Positions 39,723 through 48,729 are shown, counted from the first letter of the stretch. The stretch: DNA of 64,000 nt from Nonomuraea sp. PA05 (GCF_008086045.1 NZ_VSEY01000040.1:62001-126000), one strand, 5' to 3'. Numbers and translations: made by a program. The notes: generated by a model from the letters alone, not told the origin.

Positions 39723-40217
39723 CCCGACGGAGCAGGCAAGACCACCACGGTCAGGATCCTGTCCACCCTCCTCCCCGCCGACGCCGGCACCGCCAGGGTC
39801 GCCGGTCACGACGTGCGCCGGGAGGCCGGCCGGGTGCGGGCGGCGATCGGGGTGACCGGGCAGTTCTCCGCCGTGGACGAGCTGCTGACCGGCCGCGAGA
39901 ACCTGCGGCTGATGGCCGATCTCGGCCACCTCGACCGGCGCGGCGCGAAGGCGGTGGTGGAGGGGCTGCTGGACAGGTTCGGCCTGGCGGAGGCGGCCGG
40001 GCGGCGGGCCGGGACGTACTCCGGCGGGATGAAGCGGCGGCTCGACCTGGCGATGACGCTGGTGACGCGCCCTCGGCTGATCTTCCTCGACGAGCCGACC
40101 ACCGGCCTCGACCCGCGCAGCCGCCGCGCCCCGGCCCGCCGGCTCATCGAGCTGCTGGAGGAGCGAGGCTGGACGGGCTGGACCAAGCTCGAGCGCGTCC
40201 AGCACGACGCCCGTTGA
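39723..40217 (+). pseudogene. Truncated drug-exporter ABC ATPase (DrrA type)
   Basis: The frame contains PDGAGKTTTVRILSTLLPAD (Walker A), GVTGQFSAVDELLTGRENL, YSGGMKRRLDLAMTL (signature) and LIFLDEPTTGLDPRSRR (Walker B), clearly DrrA/ABC-2 type. It is broken at both ends. Just before Walker A there is an in-frame TGA in place of the usual ~30 N-terminal residues. After DPRSRR the sequence changes to an unrelated RRLIELLEERGWTGWTKLE and stops, with no switch His or C-terminal domain. There is no start with an RBS and no permease gene nearby. This is a deletion remnant of an antibiotic exporter. Confidence 0.8.
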
Positions 40218-40236
40218 AGCGGTTACACCGCCCTCC

Positions 40237-41874
40237 TCACTGCGTGGCCGCGTGCTCCTCGGCCAACTCCCGCGCCACCTGGTCCCCGCCCGCGTTCCGC
40301 CACTGGGTGACGATGTCCTTCCACGCCGACAGCGGCTTGCGCCCGAAGACGACCGCGGCGATGCCGTCACCCATGATCTGGCTCATCGCCGCCCCCTTGC
40401 TCACCGAGGTGGCCGAGCGCAGCCCGTTGGCCGGGTTGGCGACGCTCCTGGGCAGCGTCGCCTTCTGCCAGTCGTAGGTGGCCTGCGCCGTCCGCGGGTG
40501 CCCGGGCAGGTGGAGCACGGACGGCGCCGCGCCGATGTAGCGGAACGGCAGCGTGTTGTTGTTCTCGGTCTGGAACAGGTCGAGGGTCTTGATGCCGTCG
40601 CCGTCCTTGGTGAAGTGCACGCCCTCGACGCCGTAGTTGGCCAGCTCGTACTCCTTGGTGCCGAACGGGGCGCTGAGGTAGTCGCTGATGCGCAGCAGCA
40701 TCTTGATCCGCTCGGGCGCGGCCTTCTTGAACGTGACGTAGCCGAACATGCCGGGGCCCTGCCAAGGGGTGGCGTCCGGCCCGTAGGGGTAGCCGAGGTC
40801 CAGCTCGAACCGGTTGTTGATCTTGGTCAACGTGGTGGGCGACATGGAGCCGAAGCCGTCCTGGACGGAGGCGACGGTGCCGTTGTGGAAGTAGGTCTGC
40901 ATGTCGGTGGAGCTGACGGTGAGGCTGTCCGGGTGCACCGACTTGGCCTCGGCCAGCTTGCGCATCACGTCCAGGGCCTGCTCGAACTGCGGGGTGGCCA
41001 GCGTGGAGGTGAACTGGCCGCCCGCCAGCGACCAGGTGTTGGGCGCGCCGAGCGAGCCTGCGTGGTAGGTGATGCCGCCGAGCCCGCCGAAGAGCGTCTT
41101 GTACCAGCCGAGCCCCCACTTGCGGTCGCCGCTCAGCTCCTTCATCGCGTCCAGGTACTGCTCGGTGGTCCAGGTTTTGGGGATGCCCGCCTCGTTCATG
41201 GCGGTGCGGTTGACGAACAGGCTGTTGGCCGGGGTGGGGCGTTCCAGCGGGACGCCGTAGAGCTTGCCGTTGATGCGGCCCATGCCCTTCCAGGCGTAGG
41301 CGGGGATGTTGGCCAGGTTCGGGTAGGCCTTGACGGCGTCGCCGCCGATGAACTCCGACAGGTCGGCGCACCTGGCCTGGATGAACTCCAGGGAGTGCGG
41401 CAGGGCGAGGTTGGTGAACATGATGATGTCCGGCAGGTCGCTGCCCGAGGCCATCAGGGTGGTCATCTTCTGGCCGTACTCGGGGTCGGGCACGACCGTG
41501 ACCTGGAGGTCGACGTTGAGCGCCTTGTTGATGGCCTGCCAGTAGCGGTTCTGCGTGACGGGCGTGGGCGGCGGGCCGTAGGTGACGACCAGCGCGGTGA
41601 CCTTCGAGCCGTCGCCGACCGTGTCGTTCACCGACTGCACCAGCGTTTCCGGATATTTCAGGTAAAGGGGCTGGACGCCGGTGGCGTCACCGGGGGCGTC
41701 CGGCTTCGGACCGGCGAACGGCACGTACGCCGGCCAGGGCACGAGCTGCTTGCCCGCGTTGGAGACGCCGCCGCCCGACGGGCTCCCGCCGCCGCCACAG
41801 GCGGTCAGCAGCGACGCGGCGGCCACGCCGAGAGCGCCCCTGAACAGGGCACGGCGATCCAGGGTGTTGTCCAT
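40237..41874 (-). CDS. Extracellular solute-binding lipoprotein (LplA/YtcQ-like)
   Basis: 545 aa from the ATG at 41874 (GAAGGAAT upstream). A lipoprotein signal with twin Arg (DRRALFRGALGVAAASLLTACGGG) has lipobox LTAC. The mature protein is a large type 1 sugar-binding protein (SBP_bac_1), at ~520 residues the long LplA/YtcQ variety known from oligogalacturonide- and glycan-uptake systems. It is third in an operon with two permeases. No ATPase is encoded, so a shared MsiK-type ATPase elsewhere would energise the system. The ligand is unknown. Confidence 0.9.
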   Translation of the reverse strand: MDNTLDRRALFRGALGVAAASLLTACGGGGSPSGGGVSNAGKQLVPWPAYVPFAGPKPDAPGDATGVQPLYLKYPETLVQSVNDTVGDGSKVTALVVTYGPPPTPVTQNRYWQAINKALNVDLQVTVVPDPEYGQKMTTLMASGSDLPDIIMFTNLALPHSLEFIQARCADLSEFIGGDAVKAYPNLANIPAYAWKGMGRINGKLYGVPLERPTPANSLFVNRTAMNEAGIPKTWTTEQYLDAMKELSGDRKWGLGWYKTLFGGLGGITYHAGSLGAPNTWSLAGGQFTSTLATPQFEQALDVMRKLAEAKSVHPDSLTVSSTDMQTYFHNGTVASVQDGFGSMSPTTLTKINNRFELDLGYPYGPDATPWQGPGMFGYVTFKKAAPERIKMLLRISDYLSAPFGTKEYELANYGVEGVHFTKDGDGIKTLDLFQTENNNTLPFRYIGAAPSVLHLPGHPRTAQATYDWQKATLPRSVANPANGLRSATSVSKGAAMSQIMGDGIAAVVFGRKPLSAWKDIVTQWRNAGGDQVARELAEEHAATQ

Positions 41875-41903
41875 GACGAGGATTCCTTCTGGTGGGGGGT
41901 GGT

Positions 41904-42791
41904 TCAGGCCTTGAGCGCGCCGGTGAGCACGCCCTTGGCGAAGTAGCGCTGCAGGAAGGGGTAGACGCACACGATCGGCAGCGTGGCCAGGATGACCACG
42001 GCCATCTGCACCGACTGCGGCGAGCTCATGGCCAGCTCGCCGGACGTCTCCGACAGGGCCGCGCCGCCGGTGACGTACTGGCGCAGCACGGTGCCGATCG
42101 GCCACATGCTCTGGTCGTTGAGGTAGATGATCGCCTCGAAGAACCGGTTCCAGTACGAGACCGCGTAGAACAGGCCGATCACCGCGATGACCGCCTTCGA
42201 CAGCGGCAGCACGACCTTGCGCAGGATCGCCAGCTCCCCGGCCCCGTCCATGCGGGCGGCGTCGATCAGCTCCTGCGGGATCGACTGGAAGAAACCGCGC
42301 ATCACGACCAGGTTGAACACGTTGACCAGGAACGGCAGGACCAGCGCCGCGTAGCTGTCGACCAGCCCCGCGCTCTGCACGACCAGGAACAGCGGCACCA
42401 TCCCCGGCGGGAACAGGAACGTGAACAGCACCAGCAGCAGCATCGGCTTGCCGCCGTAGACCTTGGGCCTGCTCAGCGTGTACGCCAGCGCGATCGTGCA
42501 GGCCAGGCTGAGCGCGGTGCCGACCAGGGTGACGCCGGCGCTGATGAGCAGGGCGCGGGTGATGATGCCGCCGGCCAGGATGTCGGCGTAGGCGTCGAAG
42601 GAGAACTGGGTCGGCCAGACGACCCAGCCGCCGTTGTCGATGACGTTCTGCGGGCTGGCCAGGCTGGTGGCCAGCACCGTCCACAGCGGGAAGACGACCA
42701 GCAGCACGACGACGCTCAGCGCGACCGCTTTGAGCATGCGGACGGCGAGGCTGGGGCGGCCCATCCAGGCGGGCGCTCGGGTGGTGCTCAT
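41904..42791 (-). CDS. Sugar ABC permease, inner component (YtcP/MalG-like)
   Basis: 295 aa from the ATG at 42791, overlapping the upstream permease stop (ATGA). Six TM helices. The EAA loop is IPQELIDAARMDGAGELAILRKVVLPLSKAVI, the contact for the ATPase. The C-terminus VYPFLQRYFAKGVLTGALKA is characteristic of CUT1 MalG-type permeases. It forms the channel with the gene upstream and is served by the lipoprotein 29 bp downstream. Confidence 0.92.
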   Translation of the reverse strand: MSTTRAPAWMGRPSLAVRMLKAVALSVVVLLVVFPLWTVLATSLASPQNVIDNGGWVVWPTQFSFDAYADILAGGIITRALLISAGVTLVGTALSLACTIALAYTLSRPKVYGGKPMLLLVLFTFLFPPGMVPLFLVVQSAGLVDSYAALVLPFLVNVFNLVVMRGFFQSIPQELIDAARMDGAGELAILRKVVLPLSKAVIAVIGLFYAVSYWNRFFEAIIYLNDQSMWPIGTVLRQYVTGGAALSETSGELAMSSPQSVQMAVVILATLPIVCVYPFLQRYFAKGVLTGALKA

Positions 42792-43774
42792 GCCTTGTAG
42801 ACCCCCTGCTCGCCGAGCCGGTGCGCGACCTTGTTGGCGGTGTAGATGAGCACGATGCCGATCACGCCCTTGAACAGGCCGACCGCCGCGGCGTAGCCGA
42901 AGTCGCCGCCGGCGAAGGCGGTGACGTAGACGAACGTCTCCAGCACCTCGCCGGTCTCCGGGCCGACGGACTGGCGCTGCAGGAAGAACTGCTCGAAGCC
43001 GATCGACAGGAACTCGCCGAGCCGCAGCACCAGCAGCAGCACGATGACCGGGCGGATGGCGGGCAGGGTGACGTGCCACAGCCGCCGTCCCCAGCTCGCC
43101 CCGTCGATGGCGGCGGCCTCGTACTGCTGCTCGTCCACCTGCGACAGCGCGGCCAGGAAGATGATCGTGGCCCAGCCGCACTCCTTCCAGACGAGCTGGG
43201 CGACGACCAGCGGCCCGTACGCGTCCGGATTGCCGATGATCGAGATCGAGCCCGCGCCCAGGTCGGACAGCCAGCCGTTGACCACGCCCGCGCCGCCGAG
43301 CATCTGCTGGAACAGCGCCAGCACGATCACCCAGGACAGGAAGTGCGGCAGGTAGACCACGCTCTGCACGAACTTGCGGACGGTGTCGCCGACGATGCTG
43401 TGCAGCAGCAGCGCCAGCGCCAGCGGGGCCGGGAAGAAGAAGACGAGTTGCAGGACGGCGATCGTCAGGGTGTTGCGCACCGCGTTCCAGAACTCGGGGT
43501 CGGTGAGCATGCGCTCGAAGTGCGCCAGCCCCACCCACTCGCTGCCCGGGATCCCGAGGAACGGGACGTAGTTCATGAACGCCAGCGCGTTGCCGAACAG
43601 CGCGCCGTAGTGGAAGACCAGGAAGTACACCAGGCCGGGCACCGCGATCAGGAGCAGCACGCGATCGGCTCTGATGCGCCGCAGCGGGCTCCCGCGATGG
43701 GACGGGGCCTGCGCCTTCTCGATCGGCGGACCGGTCGTCGCCCCGGTGCCGCCACGGACCCGCGTCATGCTCAC
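42788..43774 (-). CDS. Sugar ABC permease, outer component (LplB/UgpA-like)
   Basis: 328 aa. A ~35-residue basic cytoplasmic N-terminus (RGSPLRRIRADRVLLLIAVPGLVYFLVF) precedes six TM helices. The EAA loop is VDEQQYEAAAIDGASWGRRLWHVTLPAI. The segment 'FHYGALFGNALAFMNYVPF' is typical of the LplB/PTS-free polysaccharide lyase-linked permeases. It is the first gene of the sugar operon; a clear promoter lies about 46-74 bp upstream. Confidence 0.92.
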   Translation of the reverse strand: MSMTRVRGGTGATTGPPIEKAQAPSHRGSPLRRIRADRVLLLIAVPGLVYFLVFHYGALFGNALAFMNYVPFLGIPGSEWVGLAHFERMLTDPEFWNAVRNTLTIAVLQLVFFFPAPLALALLLHSIVGDTVRKFVQSVVYLPHFLSWVIVLALFQQMLGGAGVVNGWLSDLGAGSISIIGNPDAYGPLVVAQLVWKECGWATIIFLAALSQVDEQQYEAAAIDGASWGRRLWHVTLPAIRPVIVLLLVLRLGEFLSIGFEQFFLQRQSVGPETGEVLETFVYVTAFAGGDFGYAAAVGLFKGVIGIVLIYTANKVAHRLGEQGVYKA

Positions 43775-43819
43775 GTGTTACGCCTCTCTGCGGTGCGGAG
43801 CCGAAACAGAATGGTCATG

Positions 43820-43848
43820 AAGATAAAACGGTTACATGACACGGTCAA
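43820..43848 (-). promoter_or_regulatory. Promoter of the sugar ABC operon with LacI-like motif
   Basis: On the minus strand, TTGACC (43848-43843), 17 bp, then TATCTT (43825-43820) forms a good vegetative promoter. The spacer contains ATGTAACCGTTTT, resembling the AACCGTTT core of LacI-family operators, so sugar-controlled repression is plausible. Confidence 0.6.
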
Positions 43849-44001
43849 GAGTGAGGCTGCGGACTTTCCTGGCCTTCTCGAAGAAGAGCAGGCATGATAA
43901 TGCCAGTGAGAAGGTTGTCCTACGGAAGCGTTTCCACAGGTCGCCAGGCGAACGTCTTCACGGTCATGCACCCCTCCGAGGCTGTGACGTCCCTCACACC
44001 G

Positions 44002-44028
44002 TGTCACGGGAGTGGCGGGTACCCCGTC
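44002..44028 (+). promoter_or_regulatory. ECF41-type promoter (TGTCACG-N16-CGTC)
   Basis: TGTCACG (44002-44008), 16 bp, CGTC (44025-44028). The signature reported for ECF41 sigma factors is TGTCACA-N16-CGTC (from memory of the ECF41 literature), so this matches at ten of eleven positions with identical spacing. The start codon of the SDR is at 44039, so the transcript would be leaderless or carry only a few leader bases. Confidence 0.75.
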
Positions 44029-44038
44029 TTGAGAGGGC

Positions 44039-44773
44039 ATGACGAACACAACGGTGCTGATCACCGGAGGCAACAAGGGGCTCGGTCTCGAGGCGGCGCG
44101 GCGGCTCGGGCAACTCGGCTGGACGGTCTTCCTCGGCTCGCGCGACGAAGGCCGCGGCCAGGCGGCGGCGGACAAGCTGGCCGGCGAGGGCGTGCGGGTG
44201 ATCATGGTCCCGCTCGACGTGACCTCGGACGAGTCGGTCGAAGCCGCGGCGAGGCTCGTCCGCGAGCACACCGGCAGCCTGGACGTGCTGATCAACAACG
44301 CGGGCGCGCCCGGCAGGGGCGTCACGCCCGCCGAGGCGACGGTCGAGGAGATCCACGCCGTCTACGACACCAACGTGTACGGGCCCATCAGGGTCACCCA
44401 CGCCTTCCTGCCCCTGCTGGAGGCGGCCGGCAACCCGCGCGTGGTGATGGTCTCCAGCGCCGTCGGCGCCTTCTCGGTCGTCACCGACCCGGGGCAGGCC
44501 GCCTCGAAGTTCCACGAGCTCGCCTACAGCTCGTCCAAGACCGCCCTCAACATGATCACCGTCAGGTACGCGCAGGCGCTGCCGCACATCAAGTTCAACC
44601 TCGCCACCCCCGGCGAGGTCGCCAACCGCAAGTTCGCCGCCACGGACATGAACGGCCACACCGGCGAGCTGACCGTCACCGAGGGCACCGACTCGATCGT
44701 CGGGCTCGCGACCCTCGGCGCCGACGGGCCGACCGGCATCTTCGTCGACCGGCTCGGCCCCATAGCCTGGTGA
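44039..44773 (+). CDS. SDR oxidoreductase, likely ECF41 target
   Basis: 244 aa. NAD(P)-binding TGGNKGLG, VLINNAG, Ser in VMVSSAVG and YSSSK (YxxxK). This carbonyl-reductase-like subtype (TGGNKGLGLEAARRL) is of the classical SDR family. GAGAGGGC precedes the ATG. The ECF41-type promoter immediately upstream and the sigma gene 35 bp downstream make it the expected regulated partner; ECF41 partners are usually carboxymuconolactone decarboxylases, oxidoreductases or epimerases. The substrate is unknown. Confidence 0.9.
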   Translation: MTNTTVLITGGNKGLGLEAARRLGQLGWTVFLGSRDEGRGQAAADKLAGEGVRVIMVPLDVTSDESVEAAARLVREHTGSLDVLINNAGAPGRGVTPAEATVEEIHAVYDTNVYGPIRVTHAFLPLLEAAGNPRVVMVSSAVGAFSVVTDPGQAASKFHELAYSSSKTALNMITVRYAQALPHIKFNLATPGEVANRKFAATDMNGHTGELTVTEGTDSIVGLATLGADGPTGIFVDRLGPIAW

Positions 44774-44808
44774 CCTGCTGACAAGCCACGTTGACGGGAG
44801 AGACGCCG

Positions 44809-45735
44809 ATGCCTGCGGACGAGATGGCGGCGAGCACGTACCGGCCGCTGTTGTTCTCCATCGCGTACGGGATGACGGGAACCGTGGGCGACGCCGAGGA
44901 CCTCGTGCAGGACGCGTTCCTCGGCCTGACCAAGGCCCGCCAGGCGGGCACCGAGATCGCCGACCAGAAGGCGTACCTGGCCACGGCGGTGACGCGGCTG
45001 GGCATCGACCATCTGAGGTCGGCGCGGGTGCGGAGGGAGACGTACGTGGGGGACTGGCTGCCCGAACCCGTCGTCGCGCCGGCGGGCGAGCCGGGGCCGG
45101 CCGAGCACGCCGAGCTGGCCGACTCGCTGTCGATGGCGTTCCTCGTGCTGCTGGAGTCGCTGTCGCCGGTGGAGCGGGCCGTGTTCATGCTGCGCGAGGT
45201 GTTCGGCTACGACTACCAGGACGTGGCCAGGATCACCGGCAAGACCGAGGTCAACTGCCGGCAGATCTTCGCCCGCGCCAGGCAGCGCGTCGCCGCCGGC
45301 GGGCAGGCGCACGACAGCACCCCGGCGCCGGCGCGGCGGGCGCGCGGCGAGAAGCTCGCCCGCCGCTTCTTCGACGCCGCCGCCGGCGGTGACATGGACG
45401 CGCTGCTCGGCATGCTCTCGCCCGACGTGGTCTTCCACGGCGACGGCGGCGGCAAGGCGCAGGCGCTCGGACGCCCCGCGACCGACCCGCAGCGCGTCGC
45501 GCGGCTGCTCGTCGCCGGGCTGCGCCGGGTCGCCAAGCTCGGCGTCTCCTACCGGCCGGCCTGGGTCAACGGCCGGCCGGGCGCCGTCATGTACGACGCG
45601 GAGGGGCGCGTGGCCAGCGTGGTCGGGCTCGAGATCGCCGACGGCGTGATCCAGGCGATCCACTCGGTGGCCAACCCCGACAAGCTCGGCCATCTCGGGC
45701 CGGTGTCCGACGTGGGGCTCCTGCCCGAGAGGTGA
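44809..45735 (+). CDS. ECF41-family sigma factor with fused SnoaL-like regulatory domain
   Basis: 308 aa from the ATG at 44809 (GGGAGAGA upstream; an upstream TTG at 44791 is in frame). Sigma-2 (YRPLLFSIAYGMTGTVGDAEDLVQDAFL) and sigma-4 (LSPVERAVFMLREVFGYDYQDVARITGKTEVNCRQIFARARQ) flank the WLPEP motif (83-87). The C-terminal extension, SnoaL/NTF2-like, holds DGGGK (212-216) and NPDKL (289-293). These three motifs define ECF41, in which the extension both activates and restrains the sigma factor without a separate anti-sigma. It should autoregulate the SDR-sigma operon. Confidence 0.93.
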   Translation: MPADEMAASTYRPLLFSIAYGMTGTVGDAEDLVQDAFLGLTKARQAGTEIADQKAYLATAVTRLGIDHLRSARVRRETYVGDWLPEPVVAPAGEPGPAEHAELADSLSMAFLVLLESLSPVERAVFMLREVFGYDYQDVARITGKTEVNCRQIFARARQRVAAGGQAHDSTPAPARRARGEKLARRFFDAAAGGDMDALLGMLSPDVVFHGDGGGKAQALGRPATDPQRVARLLVAGLRRVAKLGVSYRPAWVNGRPGAVMYDAEGRVASVVGLEIADGVIQAIHSVANPDKLGHLGPVSDVGLLPER

Positions 45736-45752
45736 ACCTGCCCCCTGCCGGC

Positions 45753-45845
45753 TCAGGCCGGGACGTCCATGCGCCGCGTCCCGATCACCGGCAGCAGGCG
45801 CACGGCCTGCTCGGACGGCGAGCCGGGCACGGTCAGGGCGGCGCG
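45753..45845 (-). pseudogene. Possible C-terminal coding remnant
   Basis: Immediately after the stop of the small secreted protein and in the same frame, 30 codons read through PGSPSEQAVRLLPVIGTRRM to a TGA at 45753. The text looks protein-like rather than random, but no start is present and the family is not recognised. It may be the tail of a lost gene or chance in high-GC DNA. Confidence 0.2.
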
Positions 45846-46229
45846 TCAGCCGCAGCTCGACACCCGGGTCACCGAGGCCGGCTCGTAGACGGCGGCGTAG
45901 AACTTCTTCTTGCCCTTGGTCTTCGCGTTGACCGTCATGCACCGGTACTTGGCGGCCTTGTCGCCGACCGAGCCCTTGCGCACGAACGTGATCCTGACGC
46001 TGAGCCGGTGGCTGCAGTGGTTGTTGAAGTAGATGGTCGCGCTGGTGTTGCCCTGCCCCCAGGAGAAGTTGGCCCACTGGCCGCTGGGCTTGGAGCACCG
46101 GACGCTGTCACGCTCGACCGCCGCCGTGGCCGCGCCGGTCTGTGCGGAGGCGGCCGTCGCCGGGGTGAGAGACAGCGCCGCGATGGCAGCGGAGCCGAGC
46201 AGGACGGATGCGAGCTTCTTGGGGTTCAT
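45846..46229 (-). CDS. Small secreted cysteine-containing protein
   Basis: 127 aa. Signal peptide MNPKKLASVLLGSAAIAALS to the ASA/QT region. The mature ~100 residues contain four Cys (VRCSKPSG, NHCSHRL, YRCMTV, SSCG), probably two disulfides, with an alternating beta pattern (ATIYFNNH, LSVRITFVRKG). No enzyme motif is seen. It looks like one of the small beta-sandwich secreted proteins of actinomycetes with unknown function. The stop is TGA at 45846. The upstream 150 bp to the decarboxylase gene is locally AT-rich and probably holds divergent promoters. Confidence 0.75.
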   Translation of the reverse strand: MNPKKLASVLLGSAAIAALSLTPATAASAQTGAATAAVERDSVRCSKPSGQWANFSWGQGNTSATIYFNNHCSHRLSVRITFVRKGSVGDKAAKYRCMTVNAKTKGKKKFYAAVYEPASVTRVSSCG

Positions 46230-46380
46230 ACCTCAACCTCGGGAGAGTCCAACAGATCTTGACAGGCCACCTTATCGACAGTCTCAAAGCAGAGTAAAGG
46301 CATGTCCAATATCTACGCGTACGCACCCGTACACCTACAGTAGTCACACCTCGCGGCGGCGCGCTGCGAAGATACGCAGC

Positions 46381-47805
46381 ATGTCCGATGCCAAGCAGTA
46401 CCCCTTCGAACCCGGCCCGGCGCAGACGCGCGAGATGGGGGAGGCCGTGCTGGCCCTGGTCCAGCGCTTCCTGGACGAGCTGCCCGAGCTGCCCGCCTTC
46501 GACCTCGACGGCGCCGCCGGGCTGGCCGCCGCGCTGCGCGAGCCCGCGCCCGAACACGGCGGCGCGTTACCGGATCTGCTGGAGACCGTGCACGCGGCGG
46601 CCCGCAGCGGTGCCATCAGCGCGGGGCCCGGCTACCTCGCCTACGTGCCGGGCGGCGGCCTGTACGCGTCCGCGCTCGCCGACTTCCTCATCGCCGCCCT
46701 CAACAAGTACGTCACCGTCTGGCAGCTCGCCCCCGCCTGCGCCCAGATCGAGGCCACCGCCATCCGCTGGCTCTGCGACCTGTTCGGCTACCCCGGGCAG
46801 GCGCGCGGCATCCTCACCTCCGGCGGCTCGATGGCCAACTTCTCGGCCGTCGTCACCGCCCGCACCACCCTGCTCGGCGAGGACTTCCTCGGCGGCACCG
46901 CCTACGTCACCGCCCAGACCCACGCCTCCTGCGCCAAGGCCGCCCTGCTGGCCGGCATCCCGCGCGCGCACGTCCGCGTCGTGCCGGCCGGGCCGGAGCT
47001 GACGATGGACCCGCAGGCCCTGGCCGGGATGATCGAGGACGACCGGCGGGCCGGGCTGCGGCCCTTCCTCGTGATCGGCAGCGCGGGCACGACGAACACC
47101 GGAGCCGTCGACCCGCTCCCCGAACTGGCCGCCGCCGCCCGCGGCGCGGGGGCGTGGTTCCACGTGGACGCCGCCTACGGCGGCCCGTTCCAGCTCACCG
47201 AGCGCGGCCGGTCGCGGCTGCGCGGCATCGAGCTGGCCGACTCGATCACGATCGACCCGCACAAGGCCATGTTCCTGCCGTACGGGACCGGGGCGCTGCT
47301 GGTGCGCGACGGCTCGCGGCTGCGCCAGGCCCACCACGTGGGCGCCGAGTACTTGCAGGATCTCGGCGAGGAGGAGGACATCCCCAACTTCACCGAGTAC
47401 TCGCCGGAGCTGACCCGCGAGTTCCGCGGCCTGCGGTTGTGGCTGCCGATCAAACTGTACGGGCTGGGCGCCTTCCGCGAGGCTCTGGACGAGAAGCTGG
47501 ACCTGGCGGAGCTGGCCTGCGAGAGGCTGCTGGAGCAGGGCTTCGAGGTGCCGTGGCGGCCCAGCCTGACCGCCGTGGCCTTCCGCTGGGCGCCCGGGCA
47601 CGGCGACGCCGACGCGTTCAACGCCGAGCTGCTGAGCCGGGTGACGGCCCGCCGCCGCGCCCTGCTGTCCAGCACGCGGATCGGCGGCCGGTACATGATC
47701 CGGATCTGCGTCGTCAGCCACCGCACCCACCGGGACCGGGTCGAGGAGGTCCTGGACATCGTCTCTGAGACCTGCGCGGAGCTGCGGGCGGAACTCGGCT
47801 ACTAG
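46381..47805 (+). CDS. PLP-dependent group II decarboxylase (aromatic/aspartate amino-acid type)
   Basis: 474 aa. The frame extends upstream but the ATG at 46381 starts the typical N-terminus. PLP motifs: TSGGSMANFSAVVTAR (phosphate cup), HASCAKAALLAGI (stacking His), HVDAAYGG (Asp) and the PLP-lysine in SITIDPHKAMFLPYGTG. The family covers aromatic-L-amino-acid, glutamate and related decarboxylases; substrate specificity is not decidable. The RBS is weak. A TTGACA at 46259-46264 is a candidate -35. It stands alone between divergent and convergent neighbours. Confidence 0.9.
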   Translation: MSDAKQYPFEPGPAQTREMGEAVLALVQRFLDELPELPAFDLDGAAGLAAALREPAPEHGGALPDLLETVHAAARSGAISAGPGYLAYVPGGGLYASALADFLIAALNKYVTVWQLAPACAQIEATAIRWLCDLFGYPGQARGILTSGGSMANFSAVVTARTTLLGEDFLGGTAYVTAQTHASCAKAALLAGIPRAHVRVVPAGPELTMDPQALAGMIEDDRRAGLRPFLVIGSAGTTNTGAVDPLPELAAAARGAGAWFHVDAAYGGPFQLTERGRSRLRGIELADSITIDPHKAMFLPYGTGALLVRDGSRLRQAHHVGAEYLQDLGEEEDIPNFTEYSPELTREFRGLRLWLPIKLYGLGAFREALDEKLDLAELACERLLEQGFEVPWRPSLTAVAFRWAPGHGDADAFNAELLSRVTARRRALLSSTRIGGRYMIRICVVSHRTHRDRVEEVLDIVSETCAELRAELGY

Positions 47806-47818
47806 CCGGGCCGCCCCG

Positions 47819-48709
47819 TCATCGAAGGCGGGGCGCGAGCCGGTCGAGGGTGTCGACGGCGGAGGGCAGGTCCGCGGCCAGCGGATGCAGCAGCACGTGG
47901 TCGGCCCCCGCGTCCAGGTGCGCACGCAGCCGGCGGGCGACCGCCTCCTCGTCGCCCCAGGCCAGGGTGGCGTCCACGAGCCGGTCGCTGCGGTCGTCCG
48001 CCAGATCCTCGTCACCGTAGCCGAGCCTGCGGTAGTTCGCCGTGTACGGGGTCTCGACGTTGCGCTGCCCCACCCGCAGGACGGCGCGGATCCGCTCCCT
48101 GGCCGCGCCGGGGTCGGACTCGATGACCAGCGCCTGGTGCGGGATGAGCAGCGGGCCGGGCCCGAGCGCCTTGCGGGCGGCCTCGGTGTGCTCGACCGGT
48201 TGCAGGAACGGGTGCACGCCGTCCGTCCGGTCGGCGGCCAGCCGGTGCGCCCTGGGGCCGAGCGCGGCCAGCACGCGGGGGTAGGCGATGCCGGGCAGCA
48301 GGCGGGTGGCGGCCTCGTCCATGGCGTCGAGGTAGTCGCGCAGGCCGCTGATGGGGCGCTCGCCCGGATGTCCGCCGAGCCCGAGCACGAGCCGTCCCGG
48401 GTGGGCCTCGGCCAGCGTGGCCGCCGCCGTGTGCGTGACCGACGGAGGGCGGATGCCCACGTTGGCGATGCCTGAGCCCGCGACCAGCCGCTCGGTTGCG
48501 GCCAGCATGACCGCGAGCTGCGTGAAGATCTCCCGCCCACCGGCCGGCGCGGCGGCGGGCGGCTCGCCCGTCCACAACGACCGGTATCCCAGCCGCTCGA
48601 TCCGCGCGAACTGCTCGCGCTGCACGGGCACCGGCGTGCCGAGCAGCGTCTGGGGCGCGATCCACACGCCGTACCGGCCGAGCCTGTCCCTGGTCTCCCC
48701 GAGGTCCAT
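47819..48709 (-). CDS. LLM-class F420-dependent oxidoreductase
   Basis: 296 aa from the ATG at 48709. Luciferase-like barrel: YGVWIAPQTLLGTPVPVQ, GYRSLWTGEPPAA, AATERLVAGSGIANVGIRPPS, PGRLVLGLGGHPG, and the C-terminal VARRLRAHLDAGADHVLLHPL. This matches the F420-dependent LLM subfamily common in actinobacteria. It reduces or oxidises small organic substrates with F420H2 or F420. It is divergent from a TetR gene, with two copies of a palindrome between them, so it is TetR-controlled. Confidence 0.9.
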   Translation of the reverse strand: MDLGETRDRLGRYGVWIAPQTLLGTPVPVQREQFARIERLGYRSLWTGEPPAAAPAGGREIFTQLAVMLAATERLVAGSGIANVGIRPPSVTHTAAATLAEAHPGRLVLGLGGHPGERPISGLRDYLDAMDEAATRLLPGIAYPRVLAALGPRAHRLAADRTDGVHPFLQPVEHTEAARKALGPGPLLIPHQALVIESDPGAARERIRAVLRVGQRNVETPYTANYRRLGYGDEDLADDRSDRLVDATLAWGDEEAVARRLRAHLDAGADHVLLHPLAADLPSAVDTLDRLAPRLR

Positions 48710-48729
48710 CGCCGTTCTCCTTCGCGTTT

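Noticed and set aside
43836-44042. 68-codon plus ORF in the gap between sugar operon and SDR
   Set aside because: No RBS or domain. It covers the ECF41-type promoter and the SDR start, so regulatory DNA is the better reading.
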